A stretch of DNA of 64,000 nt, taken from positions 3,410,001 to 3,474,000 of the forward strand of contig NZ_CP011494.1 in assembly GCF_001043175.1 (NCBI RefSeq). Reading direction: 5' to 3'. Source of the DNA: Marinobacter psychrophilus. Lineage in GTDB: Bacteria > Pseudomonadota > Gammaproteobacteria > Pseudomonadales > Oleiphilaceae. Both the position numbers and the translations under genes were made by a program. The notes beneath the pieces were generated by a model. That model did not search any database, was not told where the DNA came from, and saw nothing but the letters and a program-made list of their open reading frames with translations. Below, in pieces: positions 37,632 through 45,830 of this stretch (positions are counted from its first letter, which is position 1; each line of letters begins with the position of its first letter).

Positions 37632-38890
37632 CGCTGCTACTGTTCGGGCTGTTTTTCGCGCTGATGCTGCTCGGTGTACCTATTGCCCTGGCGATCGGTG
37701 CCAGCACCATGATCGCGCTTAGCCAGGCTGGGGTACCTTTGATGGTGGTCACCCAGCAGATGTTTCAGGGTATAAATTCCTTTGCCTTGGTGGCCATTCC
37801 CATGTTCATACTGGCCGGCGACCTGATGGCGCAAGGCAAAGTGAGCGAGAGGCTTGTCAACTTTGCCAACTCTCTGTTCGGCTTTCTGCGGGGAGGCTTA
37901 TCGATCGTGTCGGTGATGGCAGGAATGTTCTTCGCAGCAATTTCAGGCTCCGGGGCGGCGACCACAGCGGCGGTGGGAGCAAGTCTAGTCCCGGAGTTAC
38001 GCAAAAAAGGTTATGACCCCGCGTCTGCTGCCAGCCTTATTGCTGCAAGCGGAACAATCGGGGTGGTCATCCCGCCGTCCGTACCCATGATTATTTATGC
38101 AGTGATTGCCCAGCAATCGGTATCTGAGCTATTCCTGAACGGCTTTTTGCCGGGGCTGGCTATGGGATTAGGGCTGATGGCCATTGCCATTACCCAAGCC
38201 TACAAGCGCCAATATCCCAAAGGCACGCCTTTCTCCCTGGCCACCATCTGGCGCACATTAAAAAGTGCGAGTTGGGGACTGATGACGCCAGTCATTATTC
38301 TGGGAGGCATATTCTCGGGAATCTTCACGCCCAGCGAAGCCGCGGTGGTGGCTGTGAACTACGCGTTGCTGGTCTCGCTGTTCATTTACCGGGATCTCAA
38401 GCTAAGCGATGTGTATCGCGTCTTGATTCGCTCGGCGATTACCACCTCTGTGATCATGCTTGTGATCGCCACCTCGGCGGTTCTGAGCTGGACGCTATCC
38501 AGCTGGCAGGTGCCCGGCGCTATTGCTGAAGCAGCGCTGTCTATCTCCACCAACCCTTACGTGATCATGCTGTTAGTGGTGGGCATAATCTTGCTGACCG
38601 GTGTATTTCTTGAGACCGCCAGCGCATTGATTATTTTAACGCCGGTGTTGCTGCCACTGGTACTTAAACTGGGAATTGACCCGATTCATTTTGGCTTGAT
38701 CATCGTAGTCGGGTTGGCGATCGGAATGATCACCCCACCGGTAGCGATCAACCTTTATGTGGCTTCCTCAATCACTCAGCTGCCTTTGGAACGCATCACG
38801 AGGGCAATTATCCCTTACTTGCTGGGGTTGATCAGCGTGCTGCTAATGGTCGTGTATATTCCTATTCTGGCCGGCTGGTCAGGGCCTTGA
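37628..38890 (+). CDS. dctM: TRAP transporter large permease (DctM)
   Basis: A 420-residue, roughly 12-helix Na+-coupled transport subunit. GVPIALAIGAS near residue 16, MFFAAISGSGAATTAAVG (about 97-114), IPPSVPMIIYAVIA and ITPPVAINLYVAS are family motifs. Completes a three-gene TRAP operon that ends at the hairpin at 38942. Confidence 0.92.
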   Translation: MTLLLFGLFFALMLLGVPIALAIGASTMIALSQAGVPLMVVTQQMFQGINSFALVAIPMFILAGDLMAQGKVSERLVNFANSLFGFLRGGLSIVSVMAGMFFAAISGSGAATTAAVGASLVPELRKKGYDPASAASLIAASGTIGVVIPPSVPMIIYAVIAQQSVSELFLNGFLPGLAMGLGLMAIAITQAYKRQYPKGTPFSLATIWRTLKSASWGLMTPVIILGGIFSGIFTPSEAAVVAVNYALLVSLFIYRDLKLSDVYRVLIRSAITTSVIMLVIATSAVLSWTLSSWQVPGAIAEAALSISTNPYVIMLLVVGIILLTGVFLETASALIILTPVLLPLVLKLGIDPIHFGLIIVVGLAIGMITPPVAINLYVASSITQLPLERITRAIIPYLLGLISVLLMVVYIPILAGWSGP

Positions 38891-38941
38891 CTATTGGCTC
38901 GACAGAGCCAAAGTTACCCGCCAAAGCTTTCCTTCAAAACA

Positions 38942-38980
38942 AATAAAAGCAGATCAGCAAATGACTGATCTGCTTTTATT
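38942..38980. terminator. bidirectional terminator between dctM and the liv-type operon
   Basis: AATAAAAGCAGATCA (38942-38956) is perfectly complementary to TGATCTGCTTTTATT (38966-38980) around a 9-nt loop. U-rich tails exist in both directions. It serves the convergent dctPQM and liv-type transcripts. Confidence 0.85.
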
Positions 38981-39006
38981 GATAGGGTGCGGAATTCTTT
39001 GCCCCA

Positions 39007-40377
39007 TCACATACCCAGATAGGCCTCGCGCACTTTCTCGTTGCTCAACAACTCACGGCCAGAGCCTTCCACCACCACGCGGCCGGTTTCCAGCACGTAG
39101 CCACGGTCGGCCAGCGCCAGCGCCTGGGAAGCGTTCTGCTCCACCAAAAAGATGGTCATACCTTCGTTTCTGAGCGCTTTGATGATATTGAAAATTTCTT
39201 CAACAATCAGCGGTGCAAGCCCCATGCTGGGTTCGTCTAGCAGCAGCAATCTAGGCTTTGCCATCAGCGCCCGGCCCATGGCCAACATCTGCTGCTGGCC
39301 GCCAGACAGTTCGCCCGCCAGGTTGCGGCGTTTTTGGCGCAGTATGGGAAACTTCTCGTACATGCGCTCAATGTCGTCTTCCACTTCGGGGCTACGGCCA
39401 CGGGTGTAAGCGCCCAACAGCAAGTTATCCTCAACGCTCAGGTCTTTGAATACCTGGCGGCCTTCGGGCACCTGCACGATGCCACTGGCAACCCGTTGAT
39501 CGGTCGTTATCTTTAGCAGGTCTTTGCCTTCAAAGGTGATACTGCCGGCGTCTGTCGGTTGCAGCCCGGAGATGGTCATCAGCAGTGTGGACTTGCCAGC
39601 ACCGTTGGCGCCCACCAGTGACACAATTTCGCCACTGTTAATGCGAATATCGACGCCGTGAAGTGCTTCAATCTGGCCGTAAGAGGTCTTCAGGCCCTTG
39701 ATCGTAAGCATTTCCTCGGCAGCGTGCTGCGCAGTTCGACGTGGTGCATGACGCAATCCCAAGCCACCCAGGCGCTCCGGCGTGTAACTCACGATGCGAT
39801 GCCGCAGCTCACGGAACTCATCCCGCACCCGCTCGCCAAACAGCGGATCATTGGCCTGGTCACGGGATTCGGTAATCAGGCGCCAGTCGTCCTCGCTGAG
39901 GAGCTTGCGCGCCCGCGGGATAACCACGCCTTCCTCTTTTTTGATGTGCTTACGCAAGGCTTCAGTAAACCGTGCCAGCGCATGGCTAAATTCCTCACGG
40001 CCGTTAGGCCAGCTCTCCATGCACCCCGTCAACAGATCACGAAGCTCGTTGATTTTCTGGTCACCAATCACGTAACCATGAGCAAGCTTGTCTAGCAGCG
40101 GCTTGGTTTCCGGCGACTTTTCTCCCAACAGTCGATACAGAACTATCTCAGCGGGGGAGCTGTGTACGCGCCGTGCGAAGTACTGTACATAATCGAAAAT
40201 GTTGTTAAACAGGGTCTCATCAGGCTGCTGTTCGTTGATGTTCATATCGTGCTGAAGCTGGTCCAGCAAATCCAGTATGCGCCAAAGGGCCTGGTGTTCC
40301 TGCACGATGGTACTAATGGCCTGCACACTGAAACTGCCTTCAGGCGCCCTGTTGGTCGGTGTTTGTATCATTGTCAT
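39007..40377 (-). CDS. hemerythrin-like domain fused to a LivF-type ABC ATPase
   Basis: A 456-residue fusion. Residues about 18-205 form a hemerythrin/HHE-type helical domain: His28 in QEHQALW, His72 in VHSSPAE (Glu at 77, one place later than the usual HxxxE), His100 in AHGYVIG, and a canonical HIKKEE (His144, Glu148). From Met223 a complete LivF begins: Walker A GANGAGKST 256-264, LSGGQ 357-361, Walker B LLLLDEPS 377-384, C-terminal EAYLGM. GGAG upstream of 40377 supports starting at the hemerythrin part. The internal ATG at 39711 has GAGGAA touching it, too close for a normal ribosome site and perhaps a relic of a former separate livF. Last gene of the PaaX-linked operon. Confidence 0.88.
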   Translation of the reverse strand: MTMIQTPTNRAPEGSFSVQAISTIVQEHQALWRILDLLDQLQHDMNINEQQPDETLFNNIFDYVQYFARRVHSSPAEIVLYRLLGEKSPETKPLLDKLAHGYVIGDQKINELRDLLTGCMESWPNGREEFSHALARFTEALRKHIKKEEGVVIPRARKLLSEDDWRLITESRDQANDPLFGERVRDEFRELRHRIVSYTPERLGGLGLRHAPRRTAQHAAEEMLTIKGLKTSYGQIEALHGVDIRINSGEIVSLVGANGAGKSTLLMTISGLQPTDAGSITFEGKDLLKITTDQRVASGIVQVPEGRQVFKDLSVEDNLLLGAYTRGRSPEVEDDIERMYEKFPILRQKRRNLAGELSGGQQQMLAMGRALMAKPRLLLLDEPSMGLAPLIVEEIFNIIKALRNEGMTIFLVEQNASQALALADRGYVLETGRVVVEGSGRELLSNEKVREAYLGM

Positions 40378-40392
40378 TATTTCTCGCTCCGT

Positions 40393-41151
40393 TTAACCGC
40401 CCAAGTAAGCTGCGATCACGTCCGGATTGGCACGAATCTGTTCCGGTGTGCCTTCCGCCAGCACACGCCCGTAATTAAGCACCAGTAAATGGTCGGAAAT
40501 GTTCATGACCAACTTCATGTCGTGCTCAACCAACATCACGGTAATGCCCTGCTCGGCAATCTTGCGGATTAACGCCTCCAATGCGGTGGTTTCCACCGCA
40601 TTCAAACCGGCGGCGGGCTCATCCAGAAGAATAATTTTCGGCTCTGCCGCCAACGCGCGAGCAATCTCCAGTCGTTTCAGCGCACCATAAGACATCGCCG
40701 AAGCCTCAGCATTGATATACTCGCCACAACCCACAAACTCCATCAGTTCGGCAGACTTGGCGTAAGCGGCTTTTTCACCCCAGGTTAGCGCCGGCAAGCG
40801 GAAAAGCGTGGTCAACAGATTGCTTTTCAGGGTCAGGTGACGGCCCAGCATCACGTTTTCAATCGCCGACATATTCATGCAAATCTGCATCTGCTGAAAG
40901 GTGCGACACATACCCCGCTCTGCGAGCTGGCTAGGCTCCAGTTTTGCGATGCTTTCGCCGTTCAGCTTTACGTCGCCCCCTGTGGGCGTGTACAGACCGG
41001 TAATCAGGTTGAACAGCGTGGTTTTACCAGCGCCATTGGGCCCAATTACCGAATACACTTGCCCCGCGTCTACCGCGAAACTCACACCTTCTACGGCATG
41101 CACACCGCCAAACGCTTTGGACAGGTTATTCACTTCCACCAGAGCCGTCAT
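40393..41151 (-). CDS. livG: Liv-type ABC transporter ATPase (LivG)
   Basis: A 252-residue ATPase of the branched-chain amino acid/aromatic-acid uptake family. Walker A GPNGAGKTT near 38-46, FQQMQICMNMS Q-loop, SYGALKRLEIARAL signature (SYG in place of LSGG, usual for LivG), and the HDMKLVM switch His. Overlaps livM by 4 bp; the fused LivF follows after 15 bp. Confidence 0.9.
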   Translation of the reverse strand: MTALVEVNNLSKAFGGVHAVEGVSFAVDAGQVYSVIGPNGAGKTTLFNLITGLYTPTGGDVKLNGESIAKLEPSQLAERGMCRTFQQMQICMNMSAIENVMLGRHLTLKSNLLTTLFRLPALTWGEKAAYAKSAELMEFVGCGEYINAEASAMSYGALKRLEIARALAAEPKIILLDEPAAGLNAVETTALEALIRKIAEQGITVMLVEHDMKLVMNISDHLLVLNYGRVLAEGTPEQIRANPDVIAAYLGG

Positions 41152-42158
41152 GCGTCACCTCCGGCGGACTTTGAGCGTCGTTTTGCCAGGAAATTAGCCG
41201 CGGTTGGAAGCAGCCCTTTAGGCATGAAAATCATGGTCAGCATCAGAATCAAGCCAAACAGTACCATCTCGAACTCTTGAAAATCGGCCAGCACTTGCGG
41301 CAACAGTTCCAGAACCACGGCACCAATAATCACTCCGATGGTCGAGCCCATACCGCCAAGCACGATCATCGTAATCAGTAAAATGGAAAACTCAAAACTG
41401 GCTATCGCAGGTGTGATAAAGCCTTGGAAATGCCCATAGAGCGCGCCCATCACACTGGCGAACACCGCAGACACCACAAACACCAAGCTCTTGTATTTGG
41501 CCGTATTAACACCCACCACGCTGGCCGCCACCTCCGAACCGTGTACCGAGCGCAAAGCGCGGCCAATCGGTGAATCAACCAGGTTCTGCGCCAGCCAAAC
41601 TACTGCCAGCAGAACCACACCGGCGAATAGATACCAGGCCAGATCACCACTGATGTCTATCCCGAACAATGAATACTGGCCAAAGGCGCTAAGCTCCCAG
41701 CCAAACACATCAAAGGCGGGTACCGGCATGCCATCCGGCCCGCCGGTTATCTGCCGTTCGTTGTTCAGTATGATGTAAATAATAAAGCCCACAGCCAGAG
41801 TCGCCATAGACAAATAGTGACCTTTCAAACGCAAAATTGGGCGGCCAACCGCCCAAGCAATCAAGCCCACACAGGTCGCACCCACAATTAGCGCCGGTAT
41901 GGCAGACCAGCCGTAATGACTGGTCATAATGGCGTTGAAATATGCCCCCAGGCCGAAAAAGCCGGCGTGGCCCAGACTAATCTGGCCGGCAAAGCCCACC
42001 AGCAGGTTAAGCCCCACCACGGCGCCAGCGATCAGCGCGATTTGCGTGGCCAGGCTGTAATGAAAGGGGTTGGAAATAAGCAAAGGCAAAGCAAAAATCA
42101 CAATGGCCAGGACCACCAGGCCCTTTAAACGGAATTGAGAGAATTTTTCAATCATCAC
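41148..42158 (-). CDS. livM: Liv-type ABC permease (LivM)
   Basis: A 336-residue inner-membrane subunit, about ten helices. GLNLLVGFAGQISLGHAGFFGLGAY (about 49-73; quoted in part: GQISLGHAGFFGLG) and KGHYLSMATLAVG are hallmark segments. It pairs with LivH. Overlaps the upstream livH by 4 bp. Confidence 0.9.
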   Translation of the reverse strand: MMIEKFSQFRLKGLVVLAIVIFALPLLISNPFHYSLATQIALIAGAVVGLNLLVGFAGQISLGHAGFFGLGAYFNAIMTSHYGWSAIPALIVGATCVGLIAWAVGRPILRLKGHYLSMATLAVGFIIYIILNNERQITGGPDGMPVPAFDVFGWELSAFGQYSLFGIDISGDLAWYLFAGVVLLAVVWLAQNLVDSPIGRALRSVHGSEVAASVVGVNTAKYKSLVFVVSAVFASVMGALYGHFQGFITPAIASFEFSILLITMIVLGGMGSTIGVIIGAVVLELLPQVLADFQEFEMVLFGLILMLTMIFMPKGLLPTAANFLAKRRSKSAGGDA

Positions 42159-43030
42159 ACCCGCTCCACGACTTTGGCGCCAAACAACCCGCGAGGCATG
42201 AAGAACAACACCAGCAGAATCATCGAAAAGGCTACTGCATCTTTGTAGTCAGACGACAGATAACCTGCTGTCATTGCCTCCACCACACCCAGTGCCAGCC
42301 CGCCAACAACAGCACCTACACCACTACCCAGGCCGCCAATGGCCGCTGCCACAAAGCCTTTCAAGCCAAGGATGATGCCAATATCGTAAGAAGTGAACGT
42401 GATAGGAGCCACCACAATACCGGCGATTGATCCGAGCAGTGCAGACACCATAAACGCCAGCATCAACACCATCTGGGTACGAATACCCACCAGGCGCGCG
42501 GCGTCTTTGTTCATAGAGGTAGCAAGAATCGCTTTACCGGTCATGGTGCGGGTGAAGAAATACACCAATATCGCAACCAGCACCGCGCCCACTCCCAGCA
42601 CCCACAAGCTCTGACTGTTCAGTACGGCACCGAATATTTGAATGGGTTCGTCACTGCTAAAATTGGGCATCACGTGGAATTCCTTGCCCCAAACCAACTG
42701 CGCCAGACCACGGATAAAAATAGATGCGCCAATGGTGATAATGATCAGCGTGACAACGTTCGCATCTTTTGCCGGTGCAATTGCCAAGCGCTGCAAGGCA
42801 ATACCCATAACACCCGCAAGAACAACCGCTAACACAATGGCAAGCAGCATCGGCACGCCCATCGACATTAACGACACGGTCGCCATACCACCAATCATCA
42901 GAAACTCGCCCTGGGCAAAGTTAATGACGTGGCTGGCATTGTAAATAAGCGTGAAACCCAAAGCGATCAGGGCGTAGGTGGCGCCAATGGTGATACCGGT
43001 AAACAGGTACTGCAGGAATTCAGAGAACAT
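42155..43030 (-). CDS. livH: Liv-type ABC permease (LivH)
   Basis: A 291-residue membrane subunit with GITIGATYALIALGFTLIYN near the start, NFAQGEFLMIGG (about 37-48) and GLGSGVGAVVGGLALGVVEA near the end. Typical LivH length. A 76-bp gap with an 8-bp-stem hairpin separates it from the binding-protein gene upstream. Confidence 0.9.
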   Translation of the reverse strand: MFSEFLQYLFTGITIGATYALIALGFTLIYNASHVINFAQGEFLMIGGMATVSLMSMGVPMLLAIVLAVVLAGVMGIALQRLAIAPAKDANVVTLIIITIGASIFIRGLAQLVWGKEFHVMPNFSSDEPIQIFGAVLNSQSLWVLGVGAVLVAILVYFFTRTMTGKAILATSMNKDAARLVGIRTQMVLMLAFMVSALLGSIAGIVVAPITFTSYDIGIILGLKGFVAAAIGGLGSGVGAVVGGLALGVVEAMTAGYLSSDYKDAVAFSMILLVLFFMPRGLFGAKVVERV

Positions 43031-43051
43031 AATCGGGTCCGCTCATGCAGC

Positions 43052-43085
43052 GGCTGGCAACCACCCCGAAGAGCGGATGCCAGCC
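43052..43085 (-). promoter_or_regulatory. stem-loop between the binding-protein gene and livH
   Basis: GGCTGGCA (43052-43059) pairs with TGCCAGCC (43078-43085) around an 18-nt loop. Lies just after the solute-binding gene stop. No strong U-run on the coding strand, so partial termination or mRNA protection is more likely than full termination. Confidence 0.6.
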
Positions 43086-43106
43086 TTTAGTCCGGATAAA
43101 AAAGGT

Positions 43107-44267
43107 TTAGTCGACCAACGTCCAGCTGCCGTCCTTAACTTCCAGAATGCGGAAGGATTCAGCGGTAAGACCGTTATGATCGTCGGGAGACATATTGAAG
43201 GTACCGGTCACGCCTACGTGGCCCTGAATATTTTCAAGAGCTTCACGCACAGCTGCTTTATCGGTGCTGCCGGCGGTCTCTATGGCTTTCACTGCCAGCC
43301 TCAAACCGTCATAAGCGTAGCCACCAAAAGTAGAAACCTTCGAATCCCAGCGAGCTTCATATTCACTTTTGTAAGCCTGAACCACAGCCTTCTGTGGGTC
43401 TGAATCTGGCAAAGAATCCGGAACCAGTAAAGGCGAAGCTGGCAGCCTCAATCCCTCGGCACTGTCGCCGGCCAATTCCAGAAAGCTGTCGGAAGCAACA
43501 CCATGAGACTGGTAAAACGGCAAATCAATGCCCAACTGGGCGTAGTTACGGGTAACAATGGCAGGGCCCTGGCCAAAGCCAAAATTCAGAATGGTTTGAA
43601 CATCGTCGGTGCCGCGGATATTGGTAAGCTGCGCCGTCATATCGGTGTCTGAAACGCCGTAGGTTTCGTCCGCAACCACTTCAATGTTACCCATCTCCCT
43701 AGCCACAGCAATGGTTTGCTCGCGGCCAGAACTGCCGAAGCCACCTGTGCCGGAGATTAAGCCAATTTTCGTAAGGCCACGAGATTCCATATCCGAAAGA
43801 ATGCGCTCTGCCGCCATACGGTCAGACTGCGGTGTTTTGAACACCCATTTCTTTACTGGCGTTGTAATAACCGTCGCGCCCGCCAGCGAAATGAAAGGAA
43901 TCTGGGCCTGTTCAATCAGAGGAACCGCCGCCATGGTCGCACCCGTGGTACTGCCACCTACAATGATATCCACACGGTCTGAACGAATCAGCCGGCTTGC
44001 AAAGTTACGAGCTTTAGAGGCATTGCCAGCGTCATCGTAGTGAATCAATTCAAGTTGACGACCAAGTACCCCGCCTTCTTCATTGATTTTCTCAACGTAC
44101 ATTTCCAGGGTTTTGAGCTCTGGGTCACCCAGAAAGGATGCAGGACCGGTCACTGACAAAAAAGATCCAATGCGGATGGGATCGGCAGCCTGGGCACTCA
44201 TCGCCACCAGTACAGCCGCTGTGATGGCTAAAAATTTCTTCGTATAGTAAGAAAGTGTTCCATTCAT
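43107..44267 (-). CDS. Liv-type periplasmic substrate-binding protein, candidate phenylacetate receptor
   Basis: A 386-residue type I periplasmic binding protein (Peripla_BP_6). Signal peptide ends at AMSAQA about residue 27; then IRIGSFLSVTGPASFLGDP, INEEGGVLGRQLELIHYDD, and the ligand-cleft segments VGGSTTGATMAAVPL and SLAGATVI. Such proteins bind branched-chain amino acids, amides, urea or aromatic acids. It heads the operon and is followed by livH, livM, livG and the hemerythrin-LivF fusion. The PaaX-like dyad at its promoter and the neighbouring paaX suggest phenylacetate or a related aromatic acid as ligand; this is inference. GGAG sits upstream of the ATG. Confidence 0.85.
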   Translation of the reverse strand: MNGTLSYYTKKFLAITAAVLVAMSAQAADPIRIGSFLSVTGPASFLGDPELKTLEMYVEKINEEGGVLGRQLELIHYDDAGNASKARNFASRLIRSDRVDIIVGGSTTGATMAAVPLIEQAQIPFISLAGATVITTPVKKWVFKTPQSDRMAAERILSDMESRGLTKIGLISGTGGFGSSGREQTIAVAREMGNIEVVADETYGVSDTDMTAQLTNIRGTDDVQTILNFGFGQGPAIVTRNYAQLGIDLPFYQSHGVASDSFLELAGDSAEGLRLPASPLLVPDSLPDSDPQKAVVQAYKSEYEARWDSKVSTFGGYAYDGLRLAVKAIETAGSTDKAAVREALENIQGHVGVTGTFNMSPDDHNGLTAESFRILEVKDGSWTLVD

Positions 44268-44466
44268 TGTTTTTTTTCTCCACAGAATAAGGTCGGAATC
44301 ATTTTGTTTTTATGCGTTTGATTTACCGACTATTACAACGAGTTCTCAAGACAGAGCTGGGCATTTTCGTATCACTTACCCCCCACCCGGAAGCCTCACT
44401 CATTAATTATATCTAGCAGCCATCTCGCTCCAAAAACAGCGGCCACAACACAGTGCCAGACAAATA

Positions 44467-44505
44467 CGATACCAACAATATGTGTAATTAGAAAATATTG
44501 TATCA
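44467..44505. promoter_or_regulatory. PaaX-like operator upstream of the liv-type operon and paaX
   Basis: CGATAC (44467-44472) and GTATCA (44500-44505) are separated by exactly 27 bp; one of the 12 arm bases deviates from the TGATAC/GTATCA form at the paaF and paaA promoters. A second dyad, ACAATAT/ATATTGT (44475-44501), overlaps it. The right arm lies in the spacer of the liv-type promoter. Confidence 0.68.
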
Positions 44506-44520
44506 TTACATTGATGTCAA
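44492..44520 (-). promoter_or_regulatory. promoter of the liv-type operon
   Basis: Minus-strand TTGACA (44520-44515), 17-bp spacer, TATTTT (44497-44492): consensus -35 and a fair -10. One PaaX-like arm lies inside the spacer, as at paaF and paaA. Confidence 0.6.
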
Positions 44521-44710
44521 CTGCGGCGGCCGTACAGGCTGCGGCTTCTTGACCGTCAGCGTCAGTTTAGATCATTGCTCACACAGTGCCCGATGGTGAA
44601 CTGACCCGCCGCCTTTACCTGATGACGCCAGAGAGATATGGTTCATTTCTCGCAATATTAAGCACTCTGATAGCGCCGAACGCTGCCGGAAAATAATTTA
44701 AGAGAAGAAC

Positions 44711-45637
44711 ATGTCAGCAAAAAGTCAGCTTGCCAGTCTGATACAGGATTTTCAGCAACAACGCCCGGTACGTGCAGGTTCTCTGATCATCACCATTTAC
44801 GGCGATGTCATCCATCCGCGTGGCGGTAATGTCTGGTTAGGCAGTGTGATGAAGCTGGTCGCGCCTATGGGCATTAACGAGCGTCTGGTCAGAACGTCGG
44901 TTTACCGGTTGGTGCAAGAAAGCTGGTTGCAGGCTGAAAAAGTGGGTCGCTGTAGTTATTACAGCATAACCGGGGACGGCCTCAGGCGTTTCCGGCAGGC
45001 GTTTGAGCAGGTTTACAGTATTGGTGACGACGACTGGAACGGCGGTTGGTGCCTGACATTACTGAATCAGCTTGAACCTGAACTGCGGCAAAAAGTGCGC
45101 GAAGAGCTCAAATGGCTTGGCTTTGGCAATCTATCGCCCACCATCATGCAACACCCGCGCTTCAAACCCGAACAATTAACCCCGTTATTACAAGAATGGG
45201 GCGCCTTCGATGACGCTATTGTGATGCAAACCCACCCAATTGAACCACGCAACTCAAAAGCGCTGCGCAGACAGATTAAAGAAAGCTGGAATCTGGATGA
45301 ACTGGGTTTGCGCTACAAACGCTTCTTGGGAAAATTCCGCCCGCTATGGCGGGAGCTTAACAATAACGACAACCTAAGCCCCGAAGACTGTCTAGCCGCA
45401 CGGCTTCTGCTGATTCACGAATACCGAAAAATACTGCTGCGCGACCCTTTTCTGCCTAACGAGCTATTGCCAAATGATTGGGAAGGGCACAGCGCCAAGC
45501 AGCTGTGCCGAAACCTTTACCTCGCAATTTACGCGCGCTCTGACGAATTCCTGGCCTGTAATCTGGAAAATGCATCTGGCCCGCTGCCTGTCCCGGGGGC
45601 TGGTTTTTACCGCCGCTTTGGGGGGTTAATGCCGTAA
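44711..45637 (+). CDS. paaX: phenylacetic acid degradation repressor PaaX
   Basis: Transcriptional repressor released by phenylacetyl-CoA. 308 residues (PaaX about 305-316). The N-terminal winged helix shows RAGSLIITIYGDVIHPRGGN (21-40) and LVRTSVYRLVQESWLQAEK (about 60-78); the central PaaX domain has YSITGDGLRRF and DDDWNGGW. C-terminal RDPFLPNELLPNDWEG is a family hallmark. Transcribed away from the liv-type operon. The three dyads at 23.5, 30.0 and 44.5 kb are its likely targets. Confidence 0.95.
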   Translation: MSAKSQLASLIQDFQQQRPVRAGSLIITIYGDVIHPRGGNVWLGSVMKLVAPMGINERLVRTSVYRLVQESWLQAEKVGRCSYYSITGDGLRRFRQAFEQVYSIGDDDWNGGWCLTLLNQLEPELRQKVREELKWLGFGNLSPTIMQHPRFKPEQLTPLLQEWGAFDDAIVMQTHPIEPRNSKALRRQIKESWNLDELGLRYKRFLGKFRPLWRELNNNDNLSPEDCLAARLLLIHEYRKILLRDPFLPNELLPNDWEGHSAKQLCRNLYLAIYARSDEFLACNLENASGPLPVPGAGFYRRFGGLMP

Positions 45638-45722
45638 AACGTAAACCTTCTACCCTTGCGCTCTGAGCAACAGTCTTCACTCATAATGCCACTTCCGGAT
45701 TAACCCAAATAGCCCAAGAGCG

Positions 45723-45736
45723 TAGACTTTAGTCTA
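45723..45736. promoter_or_regulatory. TAGACT-TT-AGTCTA dyad upstream of the porin gene
   Basis: A perfect 6-bp inverted repeat with a 2-bp centre, about 95-108 bp upstream of the porin ATG in a 193-bp gap. Compact dyads of this kind are typical transcription-factor sites; the factor is unknown. It does not resemble the PaaX-like sites. Confidence 0.4.
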
Positions 45737-45830
45737 ATAAACAAAGAATAGTGATTGAATTATATGCGCTTGGCAACTAGCTTAGTGCCCGAGTCTTACA
45801 ACAATAAATAAATATGTGGAGCTAATAACA

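Larger units (their letters stand above)
44268..44710. other. 443-bp divergent regulatory region, liv-type operon / paaX
   Basis: No convincing reading frame. It contains the PaaX-like dyad and minus-strand promoter listed separately. The predicted liv-type transcript would have a leader of about 215 nt. For paaX I found no firm -35/-10 pair; GAGAAG just before its ATG is the ribosome site. Confidence 0.6.

Noticed and set aside
39711..39717. Separate livF starting at the internal ATG 39711, with an independent upstream hemerythrin gene
   Set aside because: No stop codon separates the two parts and GAGGAA touches the ATG, leaving no proper ribosome-site spacing. Internal initiation at low level cannot be excluded.
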